In this document: positions 52,834 through 62,027 of the stretch, one piece after another
Layout of the letters: each line of letters opens with the position of its first letter
Numbering within the stretch: position 1 is the stretch's first letter
NCBI GenBank assembly: GCA_024222295.1
Contig: JAAEPF010000002.1
Coordinates: 434,001 to 498,000, forward strand
Direction of reading: 5' to 3'
Length of the DNA stretch: 64,000 bases
Source of the DNA: Actinomycetes bacterium
GTDB lineage: Bacteria > Actinomycetota > Acidimicrobiia > Acidimicrobiales > Microtrichaceae
The notes under the pieces: model-generated
What the model saw: only the letters and a program-made list of their open reading frames with translations
Told to the model about the DNA's origin: nothing
The model's database searches: none
Position numbers and translations under genes: made by a program

Positions 52834-54159
52834 GTGAGCTTGCTGCCCGGGCTGCTGGTCGGCCTCGCCCTCATCCTTGCCAACGCCTTCTTCGTCGCGG
52901 CCGAGTTCGCTTTCGTGGCGGTGGACCGAACGCGCCTGGAGCTGCGCGCCGAGGAGGGCTCGCGTGCAGCGCGCACGGCCCTGAGATTGCTCACGAAGCT
53001 CTCGTTCAACCTTTCGGGTGCCCAACTCGGCATCACCATCACCAGCCTTGCCCTGGGCCTGCTCGCCCAGCCGGTCGTGGCCAAGGCGATCGAACCGCTG
53101 GTGGCGGGCGTTGTCGGGGAGGCCAGCGCGCTGGCCGTCTCGGTGGTGATCGCCCTGTTGCTCACCACGGTCGTGCAGATGGTGATCGGAGAGCTGATCC
53201 CCAAGTCGGTCGCCGTCGCACGGCCGTTGGTCATGACGCTGCAGGTGGCCGCGCCATACCGGCTCTACGCGATGGTTTTCAAACCAGTGATCGCGGTGTG
53301 CAACTCCTCGGCCAACGCCCTGCTGCGGCTGGTCGGGGTGGAGCCCACCGAGGAACTGCTCGAGGTGCGCAGCCGCGAGGAGCTGCGGCGTCTCGTGCGC
53401 ACGAGCCGGGAGGGAGGGACGATCCGGTCGCAGACAGCCGAGCTGCTCGACCGGAGCTTCCGGTTCGGCAACAAGACGGCGGCCGATGCGCTCACCCCCA
53501 GGGTGGATGTGCAGGCTCTTCCCCTTGATTCCGAGGTCGGGGACCTGATGGACCTCTCCGGGGAGACCGGGATCTCGCGGTTCCCGGTGCACGGCGGTGA
53601 TCTCGACACACTGCTCGGGGTCGTGCACATCAAGGAGGTGCTGGGGCTGCCCCGCGAACGGCGGCGAACGGCGCCGTTGTCGGTGCTGATGCGCCCGGTG
53701 GCGATGGTCCCTGAGACCAAGCCGCTGGATGAACTGCTCGATGAGCTGCAGGACGCGGCCGCCCACCTGGCGGTGGTACTCGACGAGTACGGCGGCACGG
53801 CCGGGATCATCACGGTCGAGGACCTCGTGGAGGAGATCGTCGGCGACATCGCCGATGAGCACGACGTGGAGTCGTCCATCCCGGCTGCACAGGCTTGGCG
53901 AGGCGCCCACCTGCTGTCGGGCCGTCTGCACCCGGACGAAGTGCGTGACGCCTGTGAGTTCGAGGTGCCCGAGGGCGAGTACGAGACGCTCGCCGGTTTC
54001 GTGCTGGATCGACTGGGGCGGATTCCCGATATCGGCGAAGGATTCGCTCACGACGGTTGGCAGCTGAGCGTGGCCGAGATGGATGGTCACCGCGTGGCCA
54101 CGGTGCGGGTCGTTTCGCCACCGCCAGGAGCGGTGTCCGACGAGGCGGCGCTGCGATGA
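52834..54159 (+). CDS. CNNM/CorC family transporter-like protein, first copy
   Basis: A 441-residue hemolysin-family protein. The CNNM (DUF21) membrane domain covers residues 1-190 (LILANAFFVAAEFAFVAVDRTR, GELIPKSVAVARPL). Two CBS domains (about 215-335, with TPRVDVQALPLDSEV and YGGTAGIITVEDLVEEIVG) and a CorC_HlyC tail (about 350-430) follow. Members are implicated in Mg or Na transport and CBS domains sense nucleotides. It overlaps the second copy (ATGA). Confidence 0.9.
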   Translation: MSLLPGLLVGLALILANAFFVAAEFAFVAVDRTRLELRAEEGSRAARTALRLLTKLSFNLSGAQLGITITSLALGLLAQPVVAKAIEPLVAGVVGEASALAVSVVIALLLTTVVQMVIGELIPKSVAVARPLVMTLQVAAPYRLYAMVFKPVIAVCNSSANALLRLVGVEPTEELLEVRSREELRRLVRTSREGGTIRSQTAELLDRSFRFGNKTAADALTPRVDVQALPLDSEVGDLMDLSGETGISRFPVHGGDLDTLLGVVHIKEVLGLPRERRRTAPLSVLMRPVAMVPETKPLDELLDELQDAAAHLAVVLDEYGGTAGIITVEDLVEEIVGDIADEHDVESSIPAAQAWRGAHLLSGRLHPDEVRDACEFEVPEGEYETLAGFVLDRLGRIPDIGEGFAHDGWQLSVAEMDGHRVATVRVVSPPPGAVSDEAALR

Positions 54160-55256
54160 GTGACTGGTGGCTGCTGCTCGTGGCGGTGCTGTTGATCGTG
54201 GCCAACGCGTTCTTCGTGGCCGTCGAGTTCAGCCTGCTCGCGGCCAGCCGTCCGAAGGTGGAGGAGTGGGCCGAGGAAGGCCGCTCCGGTGCAGCATCGG
54301 CACTCGCGGGCATGCAGTCACTCAACCTCCAGCTGGCCGCCTGCCAGCTCGGCATTACCGTCATGTCGCTGATGCTCGGTTGGCTGATCGAGCCGGTGAT
54401 CGGTGGCGCGCTCGAGGAGCTGTTGGGTCGCACGTCACTCCCGCACGGGGTCTCTACCGCGATCGGTGTGGCCCTGGCACTGACCTTCGTGTCGTTCGTG
54501 CACATGGTCGCGGGGGAGATGGTGCCCAAGTCACTGGCCCTTGCGGCACCCGAGTCGACCCTCGTGTTGCTGGCCCCCGCCCACAGGGCCGCCACCGCCG
54601 TGCTCAAGCCGGTGGTGGTAGGACTCAACGCGCTCGGCATTCTCGGCACCAGGATGCTGAAGGTCGAGCCGGCCGAGGAACTCGGACAGGCGCACACACC
54701 CGAGGAGCTGGCCGCGATGCTCGACGCCTCGGTCGCCGGAGGCGAGATCGATGCGGGCGACTACGGCCTGTTGTCCGGCGCGCTCGACTTCCTTCGTGTC
54801 AGGGTGGCCGAGGTGATGTCGCCGGCCCGGGAGCTGGTGACGGTGCCGTCCACGGCCACGCTCGCCGAGGCGGAGCAGCTGATGGTGGATTCCGGGCACA
54901 GCCGGGTGCTCGTGACCGACGGCAGCCGTGTCAACGGATTCCTGCATGCCAAGGACCTGCTGAACCTCGACGGACTGCCGGGCGAGCTGCTGCCCGACGG
55001 CCTGGTGCGGCTCGGGCTCTGGGTGGGCCCGGACGAGTCCATCTCCGAGGTGCTGTTCCGGATGCGCCGGGCGCGCCGCCACGTGGCGGTCGTGTCGAGC
55101 GGCGGCGGCGACGGCGACGGCGACGACGGACCGATACTCGGGCTGGTGACCATGGAGGACCTGCTGGAGGCGATCGTGGGGGACATCCGAGACGAGAGTG
55201 ACCGCGACAACGGTGCCGGAGGCGGCCAGGCCGGCCCCGGGGGGCATCGTGGCTGA
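54156..55256 (+). CDS. CNNM/CorC family transporter-like protein, second copy
   Basis: A 366-residue relative of the preceding gene: membrane domain LLIVANAFFVAVEFSLLAASRPK, MVAGEMVPKSLALAAPE, then CBS domains ending LGLVTMEDLLEAIVGDI. The C-terminal CorC_HlyC domain is missing; instead there is a short Gly/Asp-rich tail. Two adjacent copies with different tails suggest a heteromeric unit. Confidence 0.88.
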   Translation: MSDWWLLLVAVLLIVANAFFVAVEFSLLAASRPKVEEWAEEGRSGAASALAGMQSLNLQLAACQLGITVMSLMLGWLIEPVIGGALEELLGRTSLPHGVSTAIGVALALTFVSFVHMVAGEMVPKSLALAAPESTLVLLAPAHRAATAVLKPVVVGLNALGILGTRMLKVEPAEELGQAHTPEELAAMLDASVAGGEIDAGDYGLLSGALDFLRVRVAEVMSPARELVTVPSTATLAEAEQLMVDSGHSRVLVTDGSRVNGFLHAKDLLNLDGLPGELLPDGLVRLGLWVGPDESISEVLFRMRRARRHVAVVSSGGGDGDGDDGPILGLVTMEDLLEAIVGDIRDESDRDNGAGGGQAGPGGHRG

Positions 55257-56643
55257 TCCGGTGATCCCGGCGGGGGCCGCGGGCCTGCTGGGTGATGCAG
55301 CGGCGGCGGGAGTGGCGCAGGTTGCGGCTGACGAGCTGGGCTGTGATCCCGGTGAGGTGGACCTTTCCTCGGTGCGTCGCCTGTCTGGCGGAGCGTCGCG
55401 TCACACGTTCTCGGCCGAGCCGAGCCACGACGGCCGCTCGGTGCACTTCGCGGTGCAGACCGAGCGAAGTGGCTCGGTCGGAGCCAACCTGCCGATGCAC
55501 CAGCAGGTTGCATTGCTGCGCGACGCGGCCGACAGCGGTGTTCCGGTGCCACGTGTTCGCCGTGATGGCGGCGAGGCTGGGAGCGGGTGGGTGGTTCTCG
55601 ACTGGCTCGAGGGCGAGGCCGTTGCGCGGCGGATCCTGCGCGGCGAGGAGTTCGCTGATGCCCGCGCCGACCTGGCGCGCGAGGCGGGTTCGGTGCTGGC
55701 CCGGATCCACCAGATCAGCCCCGGGCCACACCGGGGACTTCCCGAAGCCGATCCGCTGGAGTCAATGAGCGCGCTCGCCGAGATGGTCGGCGAGGCTCAC
55801 CCCGCATTCGCCGTTGGTCTCTCGTGGCTCGAGGCGAACCGGCCTGCCGAGCGCTCTCACGTCGTTGTGCACGGCGACTTCCGCATGGGAAACCTGCTCG
55901 TGTCGCCAGGCGGAATCACCGCGGTGCTGGACTGGGAGCTCGCCCACATCGGCTCACCGGTCGAGGACCTTGGCTGGTTCTGCTCGCGGGCGTGGCGGTT
56001 CGGTTCACCCCTGCGCGCCGGCGGCGTGGGCACGGCTGAGGACCTGCTGGAGGGCTACCGGCAGGGTGGCGGGGAACCGGTTGCGGACGCGGAGCTGCGT
56101 TGGTGGGAGGTCTATGCCACCTTGCGCTGGGGCCTGATCTGCGTGTTGCAGGCATCGGTTCACCTGCGGGGCCTGCACCGGTCCGTGGAGCTCGCGGCCA
56201 TAGGCCGGCGTGCGGCCGAATGCGAGGAGGACCTGCTGGCGCTGATCTGTGGCCCGAGCGACTACCAGCCACCACGACCCGGCGACGCCCAGCAGCTGGC
56301 CGGGCCGCACGACCGCCCCGATTCGCTGGAACTGCTGGAGGCTCTCGGGGAGAAGCTCGAGGACCTTCGCGGCGCGGCCAGCGGTTCGACCGCCTTTGAC
56401 CTGCGCGTGTGCTCGAACGTGGCCGCCCTCGTCGGACGGGAGATGGCGCTCAGCGCGACGTTGGCGGACATGCACAGCCGGCGGTTGGCGGAACTGGCAG
56501 TGCGCGACGAGGCCGAGTTGGTTTCACGGATACAGCGGTCGTCTTTCGAGGAGCTGTCCTCCGGACTCCTCACCGCGGTGCGCGAGATGGTGCGGGACAA
56601 GCTGGCCGTGTCCAACCCCGGCTACTGGGAAGGCGACTCATGA
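55249..56643 (+). CDS. APH-family phosphotransferase with DUF6285-like C-terminal domain
   Basis: A 464-residue kinase-fold protein. The APH core (about 30-340) has SVRRLSGGASRHTFS, the catalytic loop VVHGDFRMGNLLV (His-x-Asp-x4-Asn), and the metal loop AVLDWELAHIG. The C-terminal 110 residues (SLELLEALGEKLEDLRGAA) match the helical DUF6285 type often paired with acyl-CoA dehydrogenase-linked kinases (ACAD10/11-like). GTG 55249 overlaps the previous stop. An acyl or hydroxyacyl substrate is inference. Confidence 0.82.
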   Translation: MADPVIPAGAAGLLGDAAAAGVAQVAADELGCDPGEVDLSSVRRLSGGASRHTFSAEPSHDGRSVHFAVQTERSGSVGANLPMHQQVALLRDAADSGVPVPRVRRDGGEAGSGWVVLDWLEGEAVARRILRGEEFADARADLAREAGSVLARIHQISPGPHRGLPEADPLESMSALAEMVGEAHPAFAVGLSWLEANRPAERSHVVVHGDFRMGNLLVSPGGITAVLDWELAHIGSPVEDLGWFCSRAWRFGSPLRAGGVGTAEDLLEGYRQGGGEPVADAELRWWEVYATLRWGLICVLQASVHLRGLHRSVELAAIGRRAAECEEDLLALICGPSDYQPPRPGDAQQLAGPHDRPDSLELLEALGEKLEDLRGAASGSTAFDLRVCSNVAALVGREMALSATLADMHSRRLAELAVRDEAELVSRIQRSSFEELSSGLLTAVREMVRDKLAVSNPGYWEGDS

Positions 56644-57374
56644 GCGCCACGGGTGCTGGCGACGTCGCCGGTCGGGCGGTGCTGGTCGTGTCGCCGCACT
56701 TCGACGACGTGCCCCTGTCGCTCGGCCAGAGCTTGCTCGACGGCTCACTCGCCGCGGCGTCACGCGTTGATGTGAGGGTGGTGTTCGGGCGTACCAACTG
56801 GTGTCTGCAGCTCCATCCGACCCGCCGCAGGGCAAGGGTGGTGACGGCCTGGCGTCGCGCTGAGGAGGCGGTAGCGGCGCGCCGATTCGGCTACCGGATT
56901 CGTGCAGAGCCCTTGGAGGAGGCGATCCTGCGCACGGGCACGCTCGACGCCGAGGAGTTCCGCAGCGGCGGCGCTTCTGGGGATCCGCTCGTGGGCGCCG
57001 TCGAGGCGTTGCTCTGGCAGTGGCGCACGGAGGCCGACGTTCTCTGGATGCCTGCGGGAGTGGGCCGCCATGTCGACCATGAGATCGTGGCCGCGGCCGG
57101 CGCCCGGCTGGCGGCTGCGGACCCCTCGTCCATCGCGTTCTACGAGGAGCGTCCCTACACGTCGTGGCTCGATCTCGAGGGCATCGAGGCCCAGGTTGCG
57201 GATCTTGGGCTGGACCTCACTGCTGTGTCGGTCTCCGGGGCCATCTCGGCGGACACCCAGCGCTCGGTGGGGCGCATCTACCGCAGCCAGATCGACGCGG
57301 AGTTCGAGTCCGGGCAGCGATTCGACCGCGATCAGGGGCGCACCGAGCGGGTGTGGGTGCCCGCCCTGCCCTAG
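56640..57374 (+). CDS. PIG-L/LmbE family deacetylase-like protein
   Basis: A 244-residue PIG-L fold protein. The zinc site is seen as SPHFDDVPLSLG (His-x-Asp-Asp) and GVGRHVDHEIV (third ligand His). Members deacetylate N-acetylglucosaminyl lipids or mycothiol precursors. Mycothiol ligase mshC lies 0.9 kb downstream, but motif and length differ from MshB, so that role is not claimed. It overlaps the kinase gene (ATGA). Confidence 0.8.
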   Translation: MSATGAGDVAGRAVLVVSPHFDDVPLSLGQSLLDGSLAAASRVDVRVVFGRTNWCLQLHPTRRRARVVTAWRRAEEAVAARRFGYRIRAEPLEEAILRTGTLDAEEFRSGGASGDPLVGAVEALLWQWRTEADVLWMPAGVGRHVDHEIVAAAGARLAAADPSSIAFYEERPYTSWLDLEGIEAQVADLGLDLTAVSVSGAISADTQRSVGRIYRSQIDAEFESGQRFDRDQGRTERVWVPALP

Positions 57375-57399
57375 CGCTGCGACACCGGGGCCTGGTGGA

Positions 57400-57420
57400 G
57401 CGGGACGCACTGCGTCCCGT
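57400..57420 (+). terminator. hairpin after the CNNM-kinase-PIG-L operon
   Basis: CGGGACGC (57401-57408) and GCGTCCCG (57412-57419) form an 8-bp stem with a 3-base loop, 26 bases after the PIG-L stop. There is no T-tract, a form accepted as a terminator in actinobacteria. Confidence 0.5.
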
Positions 57421-57543
57421 GCGCACGGGCGGTAGTCACCGCAGCGCATCCGGTGGTCGGATGCCTGCGACTTCGAGCGGATGGAGACCTGGATCCCGCG
57501 GCCGGTGTTGCAGGAAGTTACCGACCGGTAGCAGAGTGGACGC

Positions 57544-58203
57544 ATGAAGATCGGCGTCTTGGGTGCAACTGGTCCTGCGGGAAGCGGCCTGGCTGCTCGT
57601 CTCGCATCTGTGGGTTTCGAGGTGGTGTTGGGGTCCCGCTCCAGGTACCGCGCGATGGAAGTGCGTGACAGGCTGGTCGAGGCTTGGCCCGACAGGGAGC
57701 TGAACATCGAGGCGGGTGACAACCACGAGGCCTCCGCGGTGGGGGACGTGGTCGTCATCGCCACACCCTGGGATGCGGCTGCGAGCACGGCCGAGGAATG
57801 CTCCGCGGAGCTCGCCGGCAAGGTCGTCATCTCGATGGCCAACGCGCTCGCGAAGGTGGGCCACGAGTTCCAGCCGCTGGTGCCGCCGCGGGGCTCGGTT
57901 GCGGCATCGGTGCAGGCAGCGGTGCCGAAGTCGCTGGTGTCGGCCACCTTCCACCATGTGCCTGCCAAGGAGCTCGGCGACCTGGCCCACCCGGTCGAGT
58001 CGGACGTCCTCGTGTGCTCCGACCATCCCGAGGCCACCGCGACGACCCTCGAGATCGTCGCCAAGGTGCCAGACCTCCGCGGCGTCGACGCCGGCGAGTT
58101 GTCCAACGCTGCACCGATCGAGGCGTTCGCCGCGGTGCTGCTGCAGGTCAACGTGAAGTACAAGACGCGCGTGGCGATCCGCTTCACGGGTCTGCCCCAG
58201 TAG
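57544..58203 (+). CDS. npdG: NADPH-dependent F420 reductase
   Basis: Couples NADP(H) to coenzyme F420, supplying reduced F420 or NADPH. The 219-residue protein opens with a Rossmann motif, KIGVLGATGPAGSGLAARLA, and has VVIATPWDAA and VISMANALA. The C-terminal half ATFHHVPAKELGDLAHP, LEIVAKVPDLRGVDAGEL is characteristic of the NpdG/Fno family. No F420 biosynthesis genes are in the window. Confidence 0.9.
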   Translation: MKIGVLGATGPAGSGLAARLASVGFEVVLGSRSRYRAMEVRDRLVEAWPDRELNIEAGDNHEASAVGDVVVIATPWDAAASTAEECSAELAGKVVISMANALAKVGHEFQPLVPPRGSVAASVQAAVPKSLVSATFHHVPAKELGDLAHPVESDVLVCSDHPEATATTLEIVAKVPDLRGVDAGELSNAAPIEAFAAVLLQVNVKYKTRVAIRFTGLPQ

Positions 58204-58234
58204 CGGGCAGTCCTGATCGGACTTCGGGCGCCGC

Positions 58235-58240
58235 TAGCCT
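58235..58240 (+). promoter_or_regulatory. -10 box TAGCCT of leaderless mshC
   Basis: TAGCCT ends seven bases before a GTG at 58248, which is directly followed by ATG 58251. Confidence 0.6.
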
Positions 58241-58247
58241 GCGGCCC

Positions 58248-59399
58248 GTGATGCGCCTGTACGACACGAAGTTGGACGCGGTGGTTCCCTTCGAGCCGCG
58301 CGACCGCGTTGTGACGATGTACACGTGCGGGATCACGCCCTATGACTCGACGCACCTGGGGCACGCGGCCACCTACCTCACCTACGACGTGCTGCAGAGG
58401 CGCCTGCGCGACATGGGTCATGACACGAAGTGCGTGCGCAACATCACCGATGTCGACGACTCGATCCTGCCGAAGGCCCGGGAGCTGGGCGTTCACTACC
58501 TCGACCTGGCCGCAGCCGAACTCGCCCGCTTCGACGCCGACATGGAACGTCTCGAGATGCTGCCCGCATGGTCGGAGCCGAGGGCCACGTCTGCGATCGC
58601 CGACATCCGGGGCTTCATCGGCATGGTGCTCGACCGGGGGTTCGCCTACGAGGCCGGCGGTGCGGTCTATTTCGAGGTCTCGAAGTTCCCGCGGTTCGGC
58701 GAGCTGAGTGGCTACGACCGCGAACAGATGCTGGAGTACGCAGCCGAGCGGGGCGGCAACGTCGACGACCCCAACAAGCGCGACCCACTCGACTTCGTAC
58801 TCTGGCAGCCGTCGTTGCCCGGTGAGCCCTCGTGGGAGTCGCTGTGGGGGCCCGGACGCCCCGGTTGGCACATCGAGTGCTCCGCGCTGGCGATGCGCGA
58901 GCTCGCCACGACGATCGACCTGCACGGCGGCGGCTCGGACCTGATCTTCCCCCACCACGAGTGCGAGCTCGCACAGTCCGAGGCAGCGACGGGCGAGCCG
59001 TTCGTGAGGCACTGGATGCACCAGGCGATGGTTCGCATGGACGGCGAGAAGATGTCGAAGTCGCTCGGCAACCTCGTGTTCGTGTCCGACCTGACGATGC
59101 TGTGGGACCCAAGGGCGGTGAGGCTCGCATGCGTGTCGCACCACTACCGCGACTCGTGGGAGTGGAGCGGCACACTCATGCCGGCCGCATCTGAGCGGCT
59201 GGCTGCATGGATCGCCGCGGGCGAAGGACCGGGCGCGCTGCAAGAGGTGCGCGAGGCGCTCGACGACGACCTCGACACCCCCGCAGCAGTGGTCGCGATC
59301 GATGCGGCGGCGGCAGCGGGTGAAGGCGTATCCGAAGCAGCGCTGCTACTGGGAGTACGCACCGACCGCCCGGTCGATCCGGTCCCTGAGCACGACTGA
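58248..59399 (+). CDS. mshC: L-cysteine:1D-myo-inositol 2-amino-2-deoxyglucoside ligase MshC
   Basis: Joins cysteine to GlcN-inositol with ATP in mycothiol synthesis. The 383-residue protein resembles cysteinyl-tRNA synthetase but carries MshC features: TMYTCGITPYDSTHLGHAATYL (CysRS has CGPTVYD), GWHIECSAL and HHECELAQSE (zinc ligands), and GEKMSKSLGNLVFVS (KMSKS loop). It lacks the long C-terminal tRNA-binding part of CysRS. Start GTG 58248 is leaderless; ATG 58251 is equally possible. Mycothiol is an actinobacterial marker. Confidence 0.9.
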   Translation: MMRLYDTKLDAVVPFEPRDRVVTMYTCGITPYDSTHLGHAATYLTYDVLQRRLRDMGHDTKCVRNITDVDDSILPKARELGVHYLDLAAAELARFDADMERLEMLPAWSEPRATSAIADIRGFIGMVLDRGFAYEAGGAVYFEVSKFPRFGELSGYDREQMLEYAAERGGNVDDPNKRDPLDFVLWQPSLPGEPSWESLWGPGRPGWHIECSALAMRELATTIDLHGGGSDLIFPHHECELAQSEAATGEPFVRHWMHQAMVRMDGEKMSKSLGNLVFVSDLTMLWDPRAVRLACVSHHYRDSWEWSGTLMPAASERLAAWIAAGEGPGALQEVREALDDDLDTPAAVVAIDAAAAAGEGVSEAALLLGVRTDRPVDPVPEHD

Positions 59400-59511
59400 T
59401 CTGGCCGTGCCCGATTGACGGCGGGTGTGCGAATGTCCTTCCCGGGCGTGCCCGGTTGCGCGACGATGTTCTATGCATGCGTTCGGGGGACCGGACCCAG
59501 GGGGAAACACA

Positions 59512-60867
59512 ATGGATGATGCAGTGGGGCCTGCAACGCGAGACGACACGAGCGCCATGCGCCCGAGTCCGTTGGCGGATGTGGTGGCGTCGGTGGTCGG
59601 CAAGAATCCGCCCGTCGCGCTGCGCTTCTACGACGGCGGGCGGATCGGCCCACCTAAGCCCGCAGCAACGATCGACGTGCGCTCGCCGGACGCGCTCTCG
59701 CGCATCCTCACAGCCCCCGGTGAGCTGGGGTTCGCCCGGGCCTACGTGGCCGGGGACATCGAGATCGATGGTGACATCTACGCGGCGCTCGAGCTGCGCC
59801 ACAGCATCCCGAGCCCGAAGCTCACGCTCCAGCAGTGGGCCAAGGCGCTTCGCGTCGCAGGCCCGGCCGCGTTGCGTCCCCTGCGCCCACCGCCCGAGGA
59901 GGCCCACCAGCGGGGTCGGCTGCATTCGCTTCGCCGCGACGCACAGAGCATCTCGCACCACTACGACGTATCGAACGACTTCTACTCGATGGTGCTCGGC
60001 CCGGCGATGGTCTACTCGTGTGCCATGTTCGCCGACGACGACACGTCACTGGAAGCGGCGCAGTGGGCCAAGCTCGAGCTGATCAGCACGAAGCTGGCGC
60101 TCGCCCCGGGCATGCGATTGCTGGACGTCGGATGTGGCTGGGGGTCGATGTTGATCCACGCGGCCAAGCATCACGGTGTTGAGGCCGTCGGGGTGACCCT
60201 CTCGACCGAACAGGCGGAGTTGGCCCGCGCCAGGGTCCGCGCCGAGGGTCTGGCCGACCGGGTGGAGGTGCGGGTGCAGGACTACCGCGAGGTGGCTGGG
60301 CAGCGATTCGATGCCGTGAGCAGCATCGGCATGTCCGAGCATGTCGGGGCCGACGAACTGCCCGGCTACTTCTTGAAGCTGCACAGCCTGCTCGAGCCCG
60401 GTGGCCGCCTCCTCAACCACGCCATCACCCGGCCACCAGGCTCCGCCTCGGCGATCGGCGGGCGCACGTTCATGAGCCGCTACGTGTTCCCGGACGCGGC
60501 GCTGGTCGAGGTCGGCGAGGTCATCACATCGATGCAGTCGGCCGGATTCGAGGCACAGCACATGGAATCGTTGCGCCGGCACTACGCGCTGACCCTGCGC
60601 CAGTGGGTCGCCAACCTCGAGGCCAACTGGGACCGCTGCGTGGACGACGTGGGCCTCGCCCGGGCGCGGATCTGGCGGCTGTACATGGCCGGTTCGGCGC
60701 TCGGCTTCGAGGACGGCCGCATAGGCATCTCCCAGGTGCTGGCGAGCCGCGACCGCTCAGCTGCGTTCCCGCGGCGACCCGACTGGTCGGCCTCACCGGT
60801 CGCCCCGCCAGACCCGTTCGGTGCGCCGGTGGGGCGGGCATCGGTCAAGACCACCGCGTCGCCGTAG
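59512..60867 (+). CDS. cyclopropane-fatty-acyl-phospholipid synthase-like methyltransferase
   Basis: A 451-residue SAM methyltransferase of the CFA/MmaA family, which modifies unsaturated phospholipid acyl chains. The N-terminal 140 residues hold FARAYVAGDIEIDGD. The catalytic part has SISHHYDVSNDFYSMVLG, LDVGCGWGSMLIHAA (SAM site), the RFDAVSSIGMSEHVG loop and the C-terminal RLYMAGSALGFEDGRIGISQ. AGGGGGA (59499-59505) before the ATG supports the start. Confidence 0.9.
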   Translation: MDDAVGPATRDDTSAMRPSPLADVVASVVGKNPPVALRFYDGGRIGPPKPAATIDVRSPDALSRILTAPGELGFARAYVAGDIEIDGDIYAALELRHSIPSPKLTLQQWAKALRVAGPAALRPLRPPPEEAHQRGRLHSLRRDAQSISHHYDVSNDFYSMVLGPAMVYSCAMFADDDTSLEAAQWAKLELISTKLALAPGMRLLDVGCGWGSMLIHAAKHHGVEAVGVTLSTEQAELARARVRAEGLADRVEVRVQDYREVAGQRFDAVSSIGMSEHVGADELPGYFLKLHSLLEPGGRLLNHAITRPPGSASAIGGRTFMSRYVFPDAALVEVGEVITSMQSAGFEAQHMESLRRHYALTLRQWVANLEANWDRCVDDVGLARARIWRLYMAGSALGFEDGRIGISQVLASRDRSAAFPRRPDWSASPVAPPDPFGAPVGRASVKTTASP

Positions 60868-60932
60868 CAGGCGGCTGTGAGAACACCCGGTTAACAAGCG
60901 AAACAGTCGGCACGACCGGTCCCCGGTGGCGA

Positions 60933-60938
60933 TACGCT
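60933..60938 (+). promoter_or_regulatory. -10 box TACGCT of the plsC-like gene
   Basis: TACGCT gives a leader of about 34 bases with GGGAG before the ATG at 60979. Confidence 0.5.
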
Positions 60939-60978
60939 CCGTTCGGCGGGTCCGGCCGGGGCCCAGAAGCGGGAGTGA

Positions 60979-61935
60979 ATGGTGCAACGCAGCGCAGGCA
61001 AGGCACAGGGAGTGTTCCGTGCCATCCTCACGCCGCCATTCCGGTACTTCTGGCGCATCGGCGTGGAGGGCCTCGACAACGTGCCCGACTCCGGGGGTGC
61101 CATCATCGCGCCCAACCACATCTCGGTGATCGACTCGTTCTTCGTGCCGCTGGTGCTGCCGCGACGGATCACCTACGTCGGCAAGGCCGAGTACATGGAC
61201 AGCTGGAAGACCCGATACCTGTTCCCCGCCATGGGCATGGTGCCCATCGACCGCGGTGGTGGTGATGCAGCCAAGGCCGCGCTCGACACCGCCGCCGATG
61301 TTCTTGGCGCCGGCGAGTTGTTCGGCATCTACCCGGAGGGCACGCGTGCGCGCGATGGCTTGCTGCACAAGGGCCATACCGGAGTGGCCCGCCTCGCCAT
61401 GCGTACCGGTTGTCCCATCATCCCGGTGGGAATCATCGGCACCAGGGAGATCCAGCCCCCGGATGCGCCGGTGCCGAAACCCTTCCGCCGCGCCCACATA
61501 CGGTTCGGTCGGCCGATCGACCCGGAGCGCTACTCGCACCGCTCCGATGACCGCATCGCGCTGCGCCAGATCACCGACGAGGTGATGTTCGAGGTCGCAG
61601 CGCTGTCGGGTCAGCAGTACGTCGACACCTACGCCACCAAGCCGAAGGTCGTCGAGCAGCCAGAGGTGCCCGAAGTGGCCGTCCCGGCGGTCGAGCCGCA
61701 ACCGGCCGCAGCCGCACTCGAGGGATCGGGCAAGTTCGACGCTGTGGTGGACCTCGACGAGCACCGTCGCCGCCGCGACGAGGTGGCGGAGCCCGCAGCG
61801 GCGTTCGCCCCATCGGTGGCGCACCCCAGCCCGCAAGAGGCTGCCTCGATGGCGGCGACCTCCGAGGAGGCCGACGGTGTCGAGCGCCGGTCCTCGACCG
61901 CAGTGCTGCAGTCGCGGCCCCTCGTAGGGGCCTGA
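60979..61935 (+). CDS. 1-acyl-sn-glycerol-3-phosphate acyltransferase (PlsC-like)
   Basis: A 318-residue acyltransferase. The catalytic motif is APNHISVIDSFF (NHxxxxD), followed by GMVPIDRGG and FGIYPEGTRARDG (the PEGTR motif). It would acylate lysophosphatidic acid in phospholipid synthesis. The last 90 residues are a low-complexity Ala/Glu/Pro-rich tail not usual for the family, possibly a membrane or protein-binding extension. ATG 60979 follows GGGAG. Confidence 0.9.
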   Translation: MVQRSAGKAQGVFRAILTPPFRYFWRIGVEGLDNVPDSGGAIIAPNHISVIDSFFVPLVLPRRITYVGKAEYMDSWKTRYLFPAMGMVPIDRGGGDAAKAALDTAADVLGAGELFGIYPEGTRARDGLLHKGHTGVARLAMRTGCPIIPVGIIGTREIQPPDAPVPKPFRRAHIRFGRPIDPERYSHRSDDRIALRQITDEVMFEVAALSGQQYVDTYATKPKVVEQPEVPEVAVPAVEPQPAAAALEGSGKFDAVVDLDEHRRRRDEVAEPAAAFAPSVAHPSPQEAASMAATSEEADGVERRSSTAVLQSRPLVGA

Positions 61936-62014
61936 CAGCCCGGGTGGCCCCGGCGAACTGAACCCGCGCAGCAGGCGTCGCGATTGTCGGTTCGGGGCCG
62001 GCGGGGTCGACCGG

Positions 62015-62020
62015 TAGCCT
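62015..62020 (+). promoter_or_regulatory. -10 box TAGCCT of leaderless thrS
   Basis: TAGCCT ends seven bases before the thrS ATG. Confidence 0.6.
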
Positions 62021-62027
62021 TCCGACG

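Noticed and set aside
56640-57374. MshB deacetylase of mycothiol synthesis
   Set aside because: The zinc motif is HFDD rather than MshB-like HPDD, the protein is shorter, and it belongs to a different operon from mshC.
58248-59399. Cysteinyl-tRNA synthetase
   Set aside because: The CGITPYDSTHLGHA motif, the KMSKS context and the shorter length fit MshC, not CysRS.
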